64,000 nt of DNA from Mesostigma viride (GCA_009746045.1 RPFO01000065.1:4836107-4900106), one strand, 5' to 3'. Positions 18,173 to 29,853 are shown, counted from the stretch's first letter. Notes: a model not told the origin generated them from the sequence alone. A program made the numbers and translations.

Positions 18173-20505
18173 TCACTCTTCCCTCACCATCTCTGGCTTT
18201 CTTGCAGCCACAAAGACATATGATTTTTCCCTGTCGAGGATGTGCACATCAACAAACCCACTTTGCCGCAGGGCATCCGTCACAACCCGTTCATCCCAAA
18301 ATGGAACGTTCATGGGCTTTACGCCATCTCGTGTCAAACCCTGGAATGCCAAAGCCACCCTGGCGGGCTCCGATGCCACCACAGTGGATGCCGCCAGCAC
18401 CCCTCCAGGTCGGAGTACCCGGAAAACCTCTTCCAGGCAAGGGCCCAGCGGGTGGGGCCAACAGTGGAGTGCCGCCCCTGCGTGAACCAAATCGATTGAG
18501 TCGTTGCCCCAAGGGAGGGATGGGAGTTCCGCGCGGCAGATGTCCAGGACTGGCAGCCCGTCAGCCCTCGCAGATGCGCCGGAGAGTAACTCGGGAGGCA
18601 TTCGGCGCCGCACCTCGGCCAGCATGGCCTCCGAGGGGTCGGCCGCGATGACACGGCTGGCGGGGTGAATGGACGCATGTGAGACATGCAGGGGTAGATG
18701 ATAGTAACAATGGGCGATCAGGGAGGGGGTTAGAAATTGGTGTGCATGGCAACAAAGCGATGTGCGTCGCCGTGACATGGACAGTCCAAGTAGTGTGGAC
18801 GGATGCTGGCAGCCGCGTGGCAAGCCTTCTAGATTCTAGAGCACCCAACTACATTGACACGCTTGGGTCGCGACACCTTTCATGTGCAGGGCAGTTTATC
18901 CCTTCATCTCAAGTTAAATGCTCGCGAAAGGGTATGCCATGGAGTAGTGTATCATGAAAGGTTACCATGTACGTATGGTGCAGGATGATGTCCAAGTCAA
19001 GCCTGTCCTTGACATGAACGGTCAGTTTGGCTGCCTCAATGACCATGTGCCACTGCTAATAATGTCTCTAACACAGGGACGATAGAAATTTAAAGATCAC
19101 AACAAGATAGGAGAAGAACCCCTTTAAACCGCAGCAAGGCTAGGTTCAGTATGGTCAACGCCATCAGCAAGTTGTCCAGGAAGACACTCTTGTGATCTTC
19201 CCCAAGGTTCATAGTTGTAAGTAGAGGCCAAACCAGCACAAAATAATAAATAATAATAAAGATGCCATGACTTAAATTCTGCAAGACAGGGAAGATGCAC
19301 ATAAACACGCTTTCCATTATGTCATGAATTGCATGGCTCTGACCCTTGAGTGAGTGAATGGCTGCTGGTCGGGAACGCATGCCAGTAGAGAACAAACACG
19401 CGCGACAGCTCTATCACAGGCAATGCTAACTGCGGCTCCTTGCTAACCACATACGGAGCATGGGGTGGGGAATACACACTTCATTGACCTTCGGGCAATT
19501 AAGTTACACCTCATACCTACCGAAGCAAAAAGGGTTGATATCAGCTATGTGGGGCCATTATGAGCTCTGTTACAGCAGGGAGAGTCATTAAAACGTGCAC
19601 TGAAAGGCAAGCTGAGCAGAAGATCCTTGGACATAAAATGCCGACCCGCCACTGCCAAACCACCCGTATGCCCGCCCGCCCGCCCGCCCACTTGCCTGCC
19701 TCTAGTACTTCATGGAAAGAGACCAATTATGAGATGGAGCAGCCAAGCCCCCCCCTGAGGCCCTGACCAAGATGTCTGGCAGCAAAATTATGCCCGTGCA
19801 TTTATGCGCATGCGCAAAGTGTTTGTGACTGTGGGTTGCAAAATTTCTGTGGAAGAAAATTTAAGATGCAGCAGGGGAGCAGGGAAGCCAAAAGGCACCT
19901 GTAAAGCCGGCTCTGCGCGAAATGGCGTGTGTGGAGCCCGGTGCCACAACTCAGGTCCAGGAGCACACGCCTGCTGCCTGACGGCCCGAACGCACGCTCC
20001 GCGAGCGCCACCTGGCCGGGTCAGGGTGAAAGGATACGCATGTTGCACATCTAATCGCCTCAGGTAGGGTGCCCAATATGGTGCGCAATGTAGCTGTCTC
20101 AGAACTTCATGGCATGGCCTTCATTGGTGTATGAGGTGACTGCTATGGGGAAAAGCAACTCGGTTGCCAGACAGGCAATTCAGACATGTTTGTCAGCCTA
20201 ACTTCTATCATTGGCAGAAGAACTCCATCCTTAGCTCCTGGCTTTCCCAAACCCTGGCCGACAGGATAGCAACTACGAGCAAGCCATACCAAAACACGAC
20301 ACCATGCATCATGTGCACATTATCGGGGCCCCTTTGAGTTTGGTACCATCCAAAAATATCACCTGCACACGGGTGACAAGCGTACCTCGGCATTTCGTCC
20401 GGGGAAACCGAGGGCACGAAAGAGTAATTGCCGGTAACCGTTCTCGTAAAACCATGCCATGAGCGGCGTTCTAAATGGGTCAAAATCAGCCTTTGCAGCG
20501 CAAAT
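18173..20505 (-). CDS. SAM-dependent methyltransferase, plant At2g41040/At1g78140-like (partial gene model, at least three exons)
   Basis: The model is minus strand: exon about 20470-20386, intron, exon 20011-19899, intron, exon 18656-18173. The first exon ends FYENGYRQLLFRALGFPGRN then AE; donor GAG|GTACGC. Acceptor CCGGCCAG then begins VALAERAFGPSGSRR and VLLDLSCGTGLHTRHFA, the glycine-rich SAM motif I. Donor CAG|GTGCC and acceptor CCGCCAG|CCGTG give the in-frame join RLYSRVIAADPSEAML (motif II acidic Asp). Later come ADGLPVLDICRAELPSLPW, HAGAALHCWPHP and EEVFRVLRPGGVLAAST (motif post-III), ending in VREE then TGA at 18173. The exon joins restore the family pattern with no gap. Plant members are plastid-predicted class I methyltransferases of unknown substrate. 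The N-terminal zinc-ribbon/transit region was not found, so the 5' end is open; the first exon may extend to about 20500. Confidence 0.75.
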
Positions 20506-21413
20506 CGGCCGCATGGCACAATATCTCGTTTGTCTGGAGCGTACTGATGATACCGATGCCTTTGAACAAGGGCATTGCAAACGAGACACGAAGACGCTTC
20601 TCCTACTACCTAGGTGAACTTGCAGAGCTACCGTCATCTTGCCACAATCGTAAACCTGGGCGGCTTGAGGCTGCATTGTTGGTTTCATACACAATACAGA
20701 TGCCATCGTAAGACGTTTTCCTGAAACTTCGAGGTGTGCCTCTCACTGCGAGGTTTCCTAATTGCGAGTCACAAAATCGCTCACTAGCGAAATACTGCCC
20801 ACCACGCAAAACTTCCCCAGCTTGACCAAGCAAAGCGTAATTGATATCCAAACACACAGCTGGACGATTTGGCAGCGCAGCTTTCAGTCCTGCTGCAGAA
20901 TCGATAAGCGAAATAATGTCATAATGATCAATGCTGCCACACCCCGAGGAGCATAGGTCGCTTATAGGTTGCAATCGGGTCCCTGCATAGGCCAAGCACA
21001 CGCTCGATTACGTCAATGGGAGACGTATATACCGGTATATAACTTATAACTTATATAAGCGTGGTTTGTGACAATTCTGAGGCAGGATAAAACGTTTTTT
21101 CCGGGTAAATGGGTATTTTTTATTCTGAGGCAGGATAAAACGTTTCACCAAGGCAATAATTACGTACGTGAACGGTCACCACTCATGGTAGAGCATGGTG
21201 CACACCCGCACAGTACAGTACAGTAACTACAGTTGTTGTTGTTGTTGTTGTGTCCCACGCCGCACATGGGCAGTAAGGAAAGTCGGAAGTTGGCTGAAGT
21301 TGGGCTGTAAGCTGTTGGCGTGGTTGCAGCCGGCAGCATACACGTCTCTACTGGCTCGCGCCGGACTTCTGAGGCCACTGCCCACTGGCCAGGCCCTTCT
21401 CACTGATCTGAAT
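20506..21413. other. 5' region of the methyltransferase gene; short repeats
   Basis: Missing N-terminal exons of the minus-strand gene may lie here, but I could not place them. ATTCTGAGGCAGGATAAAAC is duplicated at 21074 and 21122. A (GTT)n run lies at about 21233-21250. Confidence 0.3.
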
Positions 21414-21446
21414 CCGTTTACTAGGGCTGGCACATCCGCCGCATAC

Positions 21447-21640
21447 CGAACACGGACATGTTCGGGCGAATACCGAACATGTGCGGTGTTCGGGTCGGCA
21501 AAAATGTTCGGCCGAACATGTGCTGTTCGGGTTCGGGTCACCTGGAAACTTGCAGAACATGTTCGTGTCCGTATTCGGGTCACCCTGGGAACCGGGCGAA
21601 CATGTTCGCCTCTGACCCGGTACCGAACATTTCTGGCGGA
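21447..21640. repeat. hAT-like subterminal repeat cluster, left
   Basis: Many copies of GAACATG, ATGTTCGGG and TTCGGGTC occur in both orientations, including the palindrome GAACATGTTC. The same words fill the right subterminal region. They are candidate transposase-binding sites. Frames through them are repeat artefacts. Confidence 0.65.
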
Positions 21641-21709
21641 ATCCCTGTAGTACCATCCAGTGATCCGACTAGGCAACGCTTCTCTGATGAAAAAGCGGCA
21701 TAGATTACA

Positions 21710-23560
21710 GTCATTCCCGCGTTAAGTTGCGTTTCTTAAGGTTGCGTTCCCGCGTTAAGTTGCGGCGCCGAAGTTCGGGGGGCGACCGTGTTTTTTTACA
21801 ACGCGATACATCGCGTTGTAGGGTTAGAACGCGATGTATCGCGTTGTAATCTGACACGTGGCAAACCTATTAAACATGCGATTTTTGGTCTGAAACTTTC
21901 AAGATAGGTCAGAAACATCTCATAGAATTCAAGAAAAAATCCTGGTATTTTTGGTATTTTTTTTGTGACAGCTGCAAACAAATATGTACCACTGAAATCA
22001 GGCATTTTCGCGGGACGAAGGTGAAGACGACGGCGATGGCGGCAGGTAGATCTCGCCAGTTTTCGCGCGAATTTCAGTGGCTGTTGGGTGGCACGACCAT
22101 GATGATGCGTTCCAAGGTTGATAATTAGGTTTCTACGAGTTTGTTGAGGTACTGGGGCAAAGGAAACGTAGTTTTTTCCAGTTTCTCACCCAACTTTCAT
22201 GCGGAAACCCTGGAAACCGGCATACATATTATTACGTCAAGACTCGGGTCTGCTGCGGCACCATGCTTGGTATTTCCATGGTGTTTCGACTTCTTAACAC
22301 ATGTTTATTCATTCCGAACGTCCGGACTCTCGGCTAAACCGAGAATTGTGCAGACTTTTATTGGGTAGCGCCGGGCATGATGGTGCCTGTAAATAGCGTA
22401 AGGCGTGACCGTGGCTATTGCTACGGTATGCCGTATTTTCCTGGAAATGGCCTCTGCCACCGGCTCAATAGTGCTTGCAGGCGTAAGTATATCGTGTTTC
22501 TACCTAGTTTCTGCCAGTTTTCCACTTATTTCTACCGACCTCTGCCCAGCCTCTCTAAGACCGCCATCCTACTCGACGTTGCTTGCATGTCAGCCATAGC
22601 AGGTTGCAGTTGTGCAGTATTTAGGTGATGTATACGTCGTCAAGCCGTGCATATATCGTGAGGATTGGATGTTGATGGTTTATACTGCGTTGATTGTGCA
22701 AGAAGACCAGCTAGGTGCCCGTAATCATCGTGTATAATCATGTGTTGTTAGCATCTTGCCACCATTTGCTAGCATGCATTCCAGCGTCATCTTTGCCTGC
22801 ATGTAAGCTCATGGATCACTCAACCTATCCAAGCCTTGCATTACACGTGCCTCTTTCTTTCAGTATTGCACGCGTTATGGAATGAAAACCCAGCACCTCC
22901 GTTCCCACGAGGCATGTGCTCAACACGTTGTGAGAGTGGATGATGCTTTGGCTATGGCTGCCTGATTCAGTCATATTAGGTCATCCAGTCATGATGTTTG
23001 ATGCATGTTTGATGCTGTATAACTTATACAACACCTATTTTCAACGTTTTGACCCTCCAAGCTCACTATGGCCCCGTTTATGGGGCTCATGTCGTTGCGT
23101 CATGTTGTGAAGGGCTCTCATTTTTCCCACTGCGTTGTACTGCGTTGTAATTGTGATGCTAATGAAAAATAGCTCCAGTGGCCCAATGGGCCTGAGTTTT
23201 GTTTCACAGAGCCTGCATGTGTTGCCCATAGCTCGTGCAAGAAGCCAGATTTTTTTCATGAACCATTTGTGAATAAGCACATGACTTGTGACCTAGGGTC
23301 AAGAAATCGCGGTCATGGTCAGACCCCCCTGTATTCAAACCAGTGTATCTCTCTAATGAATTAGCATTTTGTAGGTCTGAGTAGCTCAAAAAATCCTTTG
23401 ATTTATGGGCTTTCAGGAAAGTATATACATGACCATGAAAAAAAAATTTCCTTAGGTGCTATACGCGTTCTAAAAAAAGCTTACAACGCGATATATCGCG
23501 TTCTAATTAAAAAAACACGGGTTAAGCATGGAGGCCATCGCAACTTAACGCGGTAATGAC
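21710..23560. mobile_element. Inverted-repeat element nested in the hAT-like element
   Basis: The ends are GTCATTCCCGCGTTAAGTTG and the inverse of GTCATTACCGCGTTAAGTTG. Slightly inside, both ends carry ACAACGCGATxxATCGCGTT palindromes. No target duplication is evident and no long frame is present. A short derivative sharing the same terminal words lies at 29399-29471. I cannot assign a superfamily. Confidence 0.5.
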
Positions 23561-24479
23561 TCAATTTGTAGGTGTCAGGCCATTTTTGGCCGCGCAGGAG
23601 GCCATTTTTTGCCACGTCCGGACCCGCTACGTGATTTTAGCCGGCAAAATACGCAAGCCCCACTAGATCGCGCAAATTTCCCCGCCTGCTGGCTTAGGTG
23701 AAAAGCGTGAATGCAACCTTACAACTTCAGTTCGGTTTTGCAGCCTGCGGGCTGCGGTACATAAGAATCCACGATGACCATGCAGGGTCTGTAATTGAGA
23801 CATCTTGATGGAAATTACCACCATCATGCCGAATGCACCACAGAAGGGCAAAGACAAGGTTGCGTTATTATTGTTTACATGCACGCCTTTGACAGTAAAT
23901 CATGAAGCTTCCCTCGCGACTAGTGTTCCCATGTTTTGTCACATTCAAACGTGAACTGAAGCCGGCTGGCAATTAAGGGGAGGGGACACCCCTAAAGGGC
24001 ACTTTTCTGGAAACCATACCTTTGCATGTGCTAAAAATCCAATTATGATTGGGGACCATAAATATGATTTAAAAAAAATTTCCAACCACTTGGGGGGGGG
24101 TACTAGCCCCCACCAGATGCCGGTTACGCGCTAAAAATAGAAAAAGACGCTACTTTTGGCATATTTTCCCTAGGACAATGGGCAAACATATTTGGACCAA
24201 ATCATATATTTCCGTATAGTTCCCCCACTTTTGAGAAAGTCTGCCTAATTTTGAGCACAAAACAATGATGTTTAGACACATTGATGGATTTTCCCGCAAA
24301 AAGGGTACTTTTTTTCACCAAAAAAAATAAAACAAATCATAAACACATGGAATCATGCCATATCTTATATTTTCAAATACTAGAGAGGGGGGGACATGCA
24401 GCCCCAAATTTTCAGGTCATTCTGACAAGCGCAGCCCTATTTGATGGATATTCCTAGATTGCCACCTGTGACGAAGCTA

Positions 24480-24745
24480 AGGGAGGTTTTAGCTAGTATT
24501 TAACCACACTAACACCCCTTTATACATCTAAGCCTCATGAAAACTGGCCAAACCACATACTACCATTCTCTGCACATATGGTACCTCCTATGTTCAAGGT
24601 TTGACGCCATTCTGACAAGAACTGCCCAAGTTACAACCATTCCAAGACGGCCACCCATTGTCTAATCACCAAGAAAATGTCCTCAAATGAGGACATTTTC
24701 AAGCACGGATACCATGTGTAATAACTAACACATGTCAACAAATCC
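24480..24745 (+). repeat. Diverged direct repeat, copy 1
   Basis: CCACACTAACACC, AAACTGGCCAAA and GACAAGAA in order match the segment at 26410-26625 at a similar spacing. It is accompanied by the palindrome GTCCTCAAATGAGGAC. Confidence 0.4.
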
Positions 24746-25248
24746 ATGGGTACGGTATGGAAACATGTTCATTTATGATATGTTCAAGAGTTGCAATGCT
24801 TAACATCCATGAAATATGCTCATTGTATAATTGTTTACGATTTATGAATGCAGGGGGGTCGCTATGCGAGTGACCAAATAGCACTCAAGTCAACAATATG
24901 CCAAGAAAGAAGGCATGGCCAGGTCATGGCTGGTCCTGAAAATGCACCCAGGGTGCCCACAACATGTCTATGTTACGCCCTCGCAGTCCTAGACCCTGCA
25001 GCCTGCCAGGGGGGGGCACAAAATGTAACTGGCAGCCAGGGACCATGGTGCAGGCCAAACAGCAGGTGTAAAGCTAGCTCAGTCCAAAGAGTGAAATATG
25101 AAGCAAATACTGGCCAAGGTTAGGTCCATGATCGTTAGTAGAGGCTCGGCTGCCACCACGGTGCTAAACCATGATGCTGAACCCTTACGTTATATATAAA
25201 ACATATACTGCAAAGAGGCACAAGTTGTAACACAAGCACAATGTAAAC

Positions 25249-25279
25249 CGATTTCTGGCCTGCGCTGGTTGTCTCTTTG
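25249..25279 (+). mobile_element. Micro-insertion, copy 4, with perfect 11-bp duplication
   Basis: This 31-nt insert carries the same sequence as at 14944 (one T/C difference). ACAATGTAAAC flanks it exactly on both sides (25238-25248 and 25280-25290). This is the cleanest example of the family. Confidence 0.65.
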
Positions 25280-26409
25280 ACAATGTAAACATGACAAGCT
25301 CAAGTTTCCAAGCCAGTCTTGATCACTTGGACATGAGTTGAAGCATTAGAAACATATGGGCAATATACCAGCAAGCCTTGAAAAACTTCTCAGCAACAAG
25401 GCAGTATATGTGTTGAATCAAACTACCACATCGCAACTAAGCACAGCGACTTCTACTTGCTGCTGTTTTGATAACGCAAGGCCGTTTACCTTTTCAGTGA
25501 CGCAACGGGAAAAGAAAGTACTGCCCAGCAAACTTCCGTTATTCCCCGGACATGAACGTAATCAAAACCACGAAGTTGGGCATTGAAAGCAACCGGAATT
25601 ATCACGTCTGCGGGAGTTACAGGTTACAATCCGCTTAACTCGCTTACTTAGAACGATGCGGTTGAGAATGACAGTCGGAACCTTGTTCTTGACGTGCGCC
25701 CAGGCCGCCAGCTGCGCGGGCCAGCTCAAGAAATATATATTAAAGGACGGCGACGCGTGGGAAGCACCCAGCCTTGCGGCAAAAGAAAAATATGGCTCGC
25801 GCTCGCCCTGGTTTTCGCCAGGCGCGACTGCGACATCACGACGAAAAAATAGAGACTCTTTGACGCATGCAACTGCCCAGGTCCCTCTTCTCCCCATGTC
25901 GCCCATAAACCCAGAAGCGTACCATAACCCATACTCGCGATATCCGCAGCGCCTGGGCGGAAAAAGAAATTGTAAAACCGAACTGCGATCTGACCTATCA
26001 TGCGATCTACGTAGCTCTCAGATTTTCTTCAACAATGCCAAAATCCGTTCATGAACAAAATTTTCGACATATACAAAGCACCTGCACGTGAAGAATAGCA
26101 TCTTCGAAATCACTAGGTGACGATCTAAAATGCTGTCTTCGTCCGGGGCAAAATAATGCCCTATAACATTCAGGCAAGCCTCGGAACTGGCACGACCCCA
26201 TAGCCGCCACTCGACAAAACACTCGATTGCATTGCGATGTTCTTGCTGTTGTAGGTACTTTTCGTCGCCTCATATTTTCCAGGTACGGTCGACCCCTGTC
26301 GACCCCAGGGGCTTGGCGCGCTCAGTACCTATCCCAGTTTCGCGCCAAAACACACCAAGTGACCCTAGGACCAAATTTGGCGCCAAAACCACGCCCCTGA
26401 CCCCCCCCG

Positions 26410-26625
26410 TCTCAAACGAGGACTATGTCCTCAAATGAGGACATTTGGTTTTTGGACACCATGTAGACGCTACAAGGAAATTAGAGTAACCATTTAGCCA
26501 CACTAGCACCTCCTTCTTCATAAAAGACATCTGCAAACTGACCAAAGCACACATAATCAACTCTTGCACGCTGACGGCAACGCATGCTCAATGTGGGGGG
26601 TCATTGCGACAAGAAATGCTCAAGT
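26410..26625 (+). repeat. Diverged direct repeat, copy 2
   Basis: This is the counterpart of 24480-24745: CCACACTAGCACC, AAACTGACCAAA and GACAAGAAATGCTCAAGTT, with the GTCCTCAAATGAGGAC palindrome at its left. It suggests internal duplication or two copies of an older element. Confidence 0.4.
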
Positions 26626-29215
26626 TGATGGGTTTCCTATATGACCACATGACAAGGCGCTAAGGACCACTCAGTAAGTTAGTAACCCCACAGTGCCACT
26701 TAATATGCCATCCAACATGCACCAAAACCATGCAGAGTATGTTTATAAAGTACAAAGGGGTGGCCACGCACCTCATATGTCTTCATCATCCCTCCAGCAT
26801 GGCCAGCCTTGTAAATATGTGCATAGCCTTGACGATGGTAGCCCTAACATGCCTAAGCAGCATTTCCTATGTTTCTCCCAGGTTAGAGTGTAAGGTTGAT
26901 GCCAACCAAGCTAATCAACACAACAACACCTCCTAAACTGTCCTCCCCGGCATGGATGACAAACTGGGACTATGGAGGGCAAGGAACCAAGTAAGAACAT
27001 GGTATATATAGCTTGCATGCAGTCATGCATGTCAACCATGGTTGGCTCAGCACATTGTAGTCTTGTCACATCATCATAACAAAGGAAAGCTCAAACAACC
27101 ATTGGTGCCAGCTATCTACATGCAGTCACACAAATGCAATATCTCCAACATCATCATCACTATAACACTTCCATCCCTGCACGATAAAATGCAAAGAAAC
27201 CATTGGCGGCCCTTCACCGCATGAGCGCTGTGATGCCGCTGCGGCCTGTGAGGAGAGGGTGCGTCACTCTCAAACAACAAGAAGCGTCCATACGCACAAC
27301 ATCCTTGCCAGAACACGTTTTATGAAATGCCTTATACCTTCCCGAAGAGCTATAGGCTGCGACTGAAGCGGCCCTGATCACGACATCAACGAAAACAATC
27401 TAAAGCTGCCAGGTATTCGACAACACAACGGCAAGCGACGGCGAGCTAGCTGGCGGAAACTGCCCAAAAAGAACGCAAAAAACCTCGAACGATGAGCTCA
27501 TAGAAGAAAGCACCGATAGCAGATAACGTTCGCGACAAATATGTACCTTGCCCTCGTAAATCCCTCGCCCAGGCGCGCAACAACAGCCGTTCTTCCATGG
27601 ACAGGTCAGACACGCACTGCGCAGGTCTGAACAATTACTTACCGATAATGGCCGAAAATCTGGAAAAAAGCACCAGCTCGGTTTAGAACTCGATGCAACC
27701 GATATTAATGCCTGCTTCAAGGTCAGAACAGCCCCCAAAACCGCTACTTTACAGCCGCTATCATGAATTCTATTTCATTCCGCGCGACCAAAAAATTCAG
27801 ATTACCCCCCATGCCGATGGCATAAAAAAACAACAGCGATATTGTAAACCAGCTGATTTCCGCCACAAACTAACATCATAAACTCATCTCCTTTTAGATT
27901 CGAGTAAAATTTTTGCATTTCGCCTGCCCTAGTGTGGTAGTTTCGCCTGAACGCAGTCGCCATGGCCACTTCCGCAAGGGGTGCGCGCACCGTGCACGTG
28001 AAATTTGTGACCTTCGGCTCCGGCGCGAATTTTTTGGCGCCAAAAAATTCGGGGGTGTCCCGTCCCCTTAAGTTATGACCCGCGAAAAAGAGAGCCGAAG
28101 ACAGAGGGTTAAAACACACATTTGTGGTATAAAACGCAGGCACTGCGTGGCTGCCCACGGCGTGTTTTGCAGCCCGCCTTTGTAAGTAAGTAAGTACTTG
28201 CGTGTCATGCGCAAAGGCATGCCACGGAGTACTACTGATGCTAATCTCATTAGAAAAATAATTACACAAAAGTTTAAACAAATATCGTCTGCATCATCCC
28301 CCAACCGTTAGCACTAGATGGGGATCATCCGAGCTGTCCTCTACTGTAATGGCATACGCCCTACCGTAATGGCCGCCTTTGTCCAAAATATCTGGCCTGG
28401 AAAATAGACTTTGGCCGGCTTTGACGCTGCAGCTGGATCAGGAGCGGTGACATGCCCAGCCAAAATTTCACGGGTACTAGGGTCTGGCCCCAAGGCTGCC
28501 GGTGGCTGCATTGGTCCGGCCCCTATATAAATATAGGGGCTGCGGCTGAAATAGCCTGCCGGCGGGTGGTCATGGCCCCCATATGGCGAGCCTACTGCCA
28601 AAGGGGATTTGCCACGTGGCAAGTGCTCGTCTGCAGTGTTTGGACTTCGGCGGGTGGATAGGTTGCGGTCTTGCTGCGTTGTCTTCACACGCTTCCGCGT
28701 TGGCTACAAAACGCTTCCGCGGACACCTTTCAGCGGGGAAAGTGCCCCCGGGCTTCCGACGTGAGCAACACCAGGTGTATCCACCAGTAACAATCCATGG
28801 TCAGTTTCAAACCGAACATTCATTGGTGAATTTCTCAAGTATTGTCAGCGGGCCTTGGAAAGGGGGCAAATTCAGCAAGCGCTTCGGAACTTAGATACTA
28901 AAATTTCGTTTTTTGTTCTTAACTTACAGCCAATCATTTTGCTCCCGGATCAAAGTGTGATCTGGTCACTGAACACGAATTCAGCGCGTTGGGGGGGGGC
29001 ATATGGGGGCCGGCTGTCGGCGCACCGGTGGCGGCGCCCCAGGGGGGCGCTAGCATACTGGGGGCCAGCAAGTTTCATTCATTGGCATTGGACCCTGAGT
29101 TCAATATGGGGGCCGGACATTTCGACCTGGCGGTGGCGGTATTGGGCCCCCAAATAGCATGGCTGTATGTGTGGGCGGTTCCGCTTACGGCACTGTAGAT
29201 AGCAGCTGATGGGAA

Positions 29216-29346
29216 CATTCGACAGCTCTCGTCAAGCCCGATCCAGCTACAGTAGGAGCGGTGACATACAACCATACTGGTGACATACAGCATGGCTGTA
29301 TGTCACCGCTCCTAGCTGGATCGGGCTTGACGAGAGCTGTCGAATG
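29216..29346. repeat. 131-bp near-perfect inverted repeat (long hairpin)
   Basis: Arms begin CATTCGACAGCTCTCG and include CAAGCCCGATCCAGCTA and GGAGCGGTGACATACA; the other half is their reverse complement with few interruptions and a short loop near 29275-29290. Transcribed, it would form a long stem. It may be a small foldback element or a small-RNA precursor. Confidence 0.65.
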
Positions 29347-29398
29347 CCGTATAGATGTCCGTCAGAGGAGGAGGTGGTGGGCTGCTAGCCTAATTCTA

Positions 29399-29471
29399 CC
29401 GTTAAGTTGCGTTCCCGCGTTAAGTTGCGGCGCCAAGTTTTAGGGGGCGATCGCAACTTAACGCGGGAATG
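29399..29471. repeat. Short derivative of the 21710-23560 element ends
   Basis: It contains CGTTCCCGCGTTAAGTTGCG and, inverted, CGCAACTTAACGCGGGAATG about 30 bp apart. It resembles a deletion derivative holding only the two ends of the larger element. Confidence 0.5.
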
Positions 29472-29647
29472 ACCTGTAGTCCGCCGACACGCTGGCAAGA
29501 GCAAAGCTGTTGTACGGTAGTAGAATTGTCTAAGCACGACCGGACTAGTTTAGGTAATGATTACGTAATCATTATTAATTTATTGCGTATTATGAAAAGT
29601 GACAACAAACTATGTATAGTTTCTCACTTATTTTAATTTATTTAATG

Positions 29648-29828
29648 AATTGTTCGTGTTCGGTAAAATCTTCGGGTATGTTCGGGTTCGGGTTCGGGTC
29701 ACTCAATCCTAAACAGTACATGTTCGTGTTCGTGTTCGGGTTACCTGGGAATGTACCGAACATGTTCGGGTTCGGGTTCGGGTACTCTCCCCAGGTGTTC
29801 GTGTTCGTGTCCGGGTCGAGAAAAGACC
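29648..29828. repeat. hAT-like subterminal repeat cluster, right
   Basis: Repeated TTCGGGTTCGGG, GTTCGTGTTCG and GAACATGTTCGGG words mirror the left cluster and sit just inside the right terminal inverted repeat. Confidence 0.65.
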
Positions 29829-29853
29829 CGGATGTGCCAGCCCTACCGTTTAC

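Larger units (their letters stand above)
23977..28067. mobile_element. 4.1-kb TTAA-flanked TIR element, nested (piggyBac-like target site)
   Basis: The left end is GGGGAGGGGACACCCC and the inverted right end GGGGACGGGACACCCC, one mismatch in 16. TTAA flanks both sides (23973-23976 and 28068-28071). A TTAA target is characteristic of piggyBac-type elements, but the TIR does not match any piggyBac terminus I know and no transposase frame is present. The interior is AT-rich, with two diverged copies of a ~200-bp segment. A perfect 22-bp palindrome (AATTTTTTGGC and its complement) lies at about 28028-28049. Confidence 0.55.
21422..29845. mobile_element. 8.4-kb hAT-like DNA transposon, non-autonomous, with nested insertions
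   Basis: The termini are perfect 17-bp inverted repeats TAGGGCTGGCACATCCG (21422-21438 and 29829-29845). CCGTTTAC directly flanks both ends (21414-21421 and 29846-29853), a perfect 8-bp duplication. Just inside each end is a cluster of GAACATGTTCGGG-type subterminal repeats. An 8-bp duplication, short TIRs beginning TAGGG and subterminal repeats are hallmarks of hAT elements. I found no transposase-like frame, so I call it non-autonomous. Inside lie the elements at 21710-23560 and 23977-28067 and a large hairpin at 29216-29346. Confidence 0.8.

Noticed and set aside
21227-21676. Minus- and plus-strand frames of about 150 codons
   Set aside because: They run through the hAT-like subterminal repeat cluster and are repeat translations.
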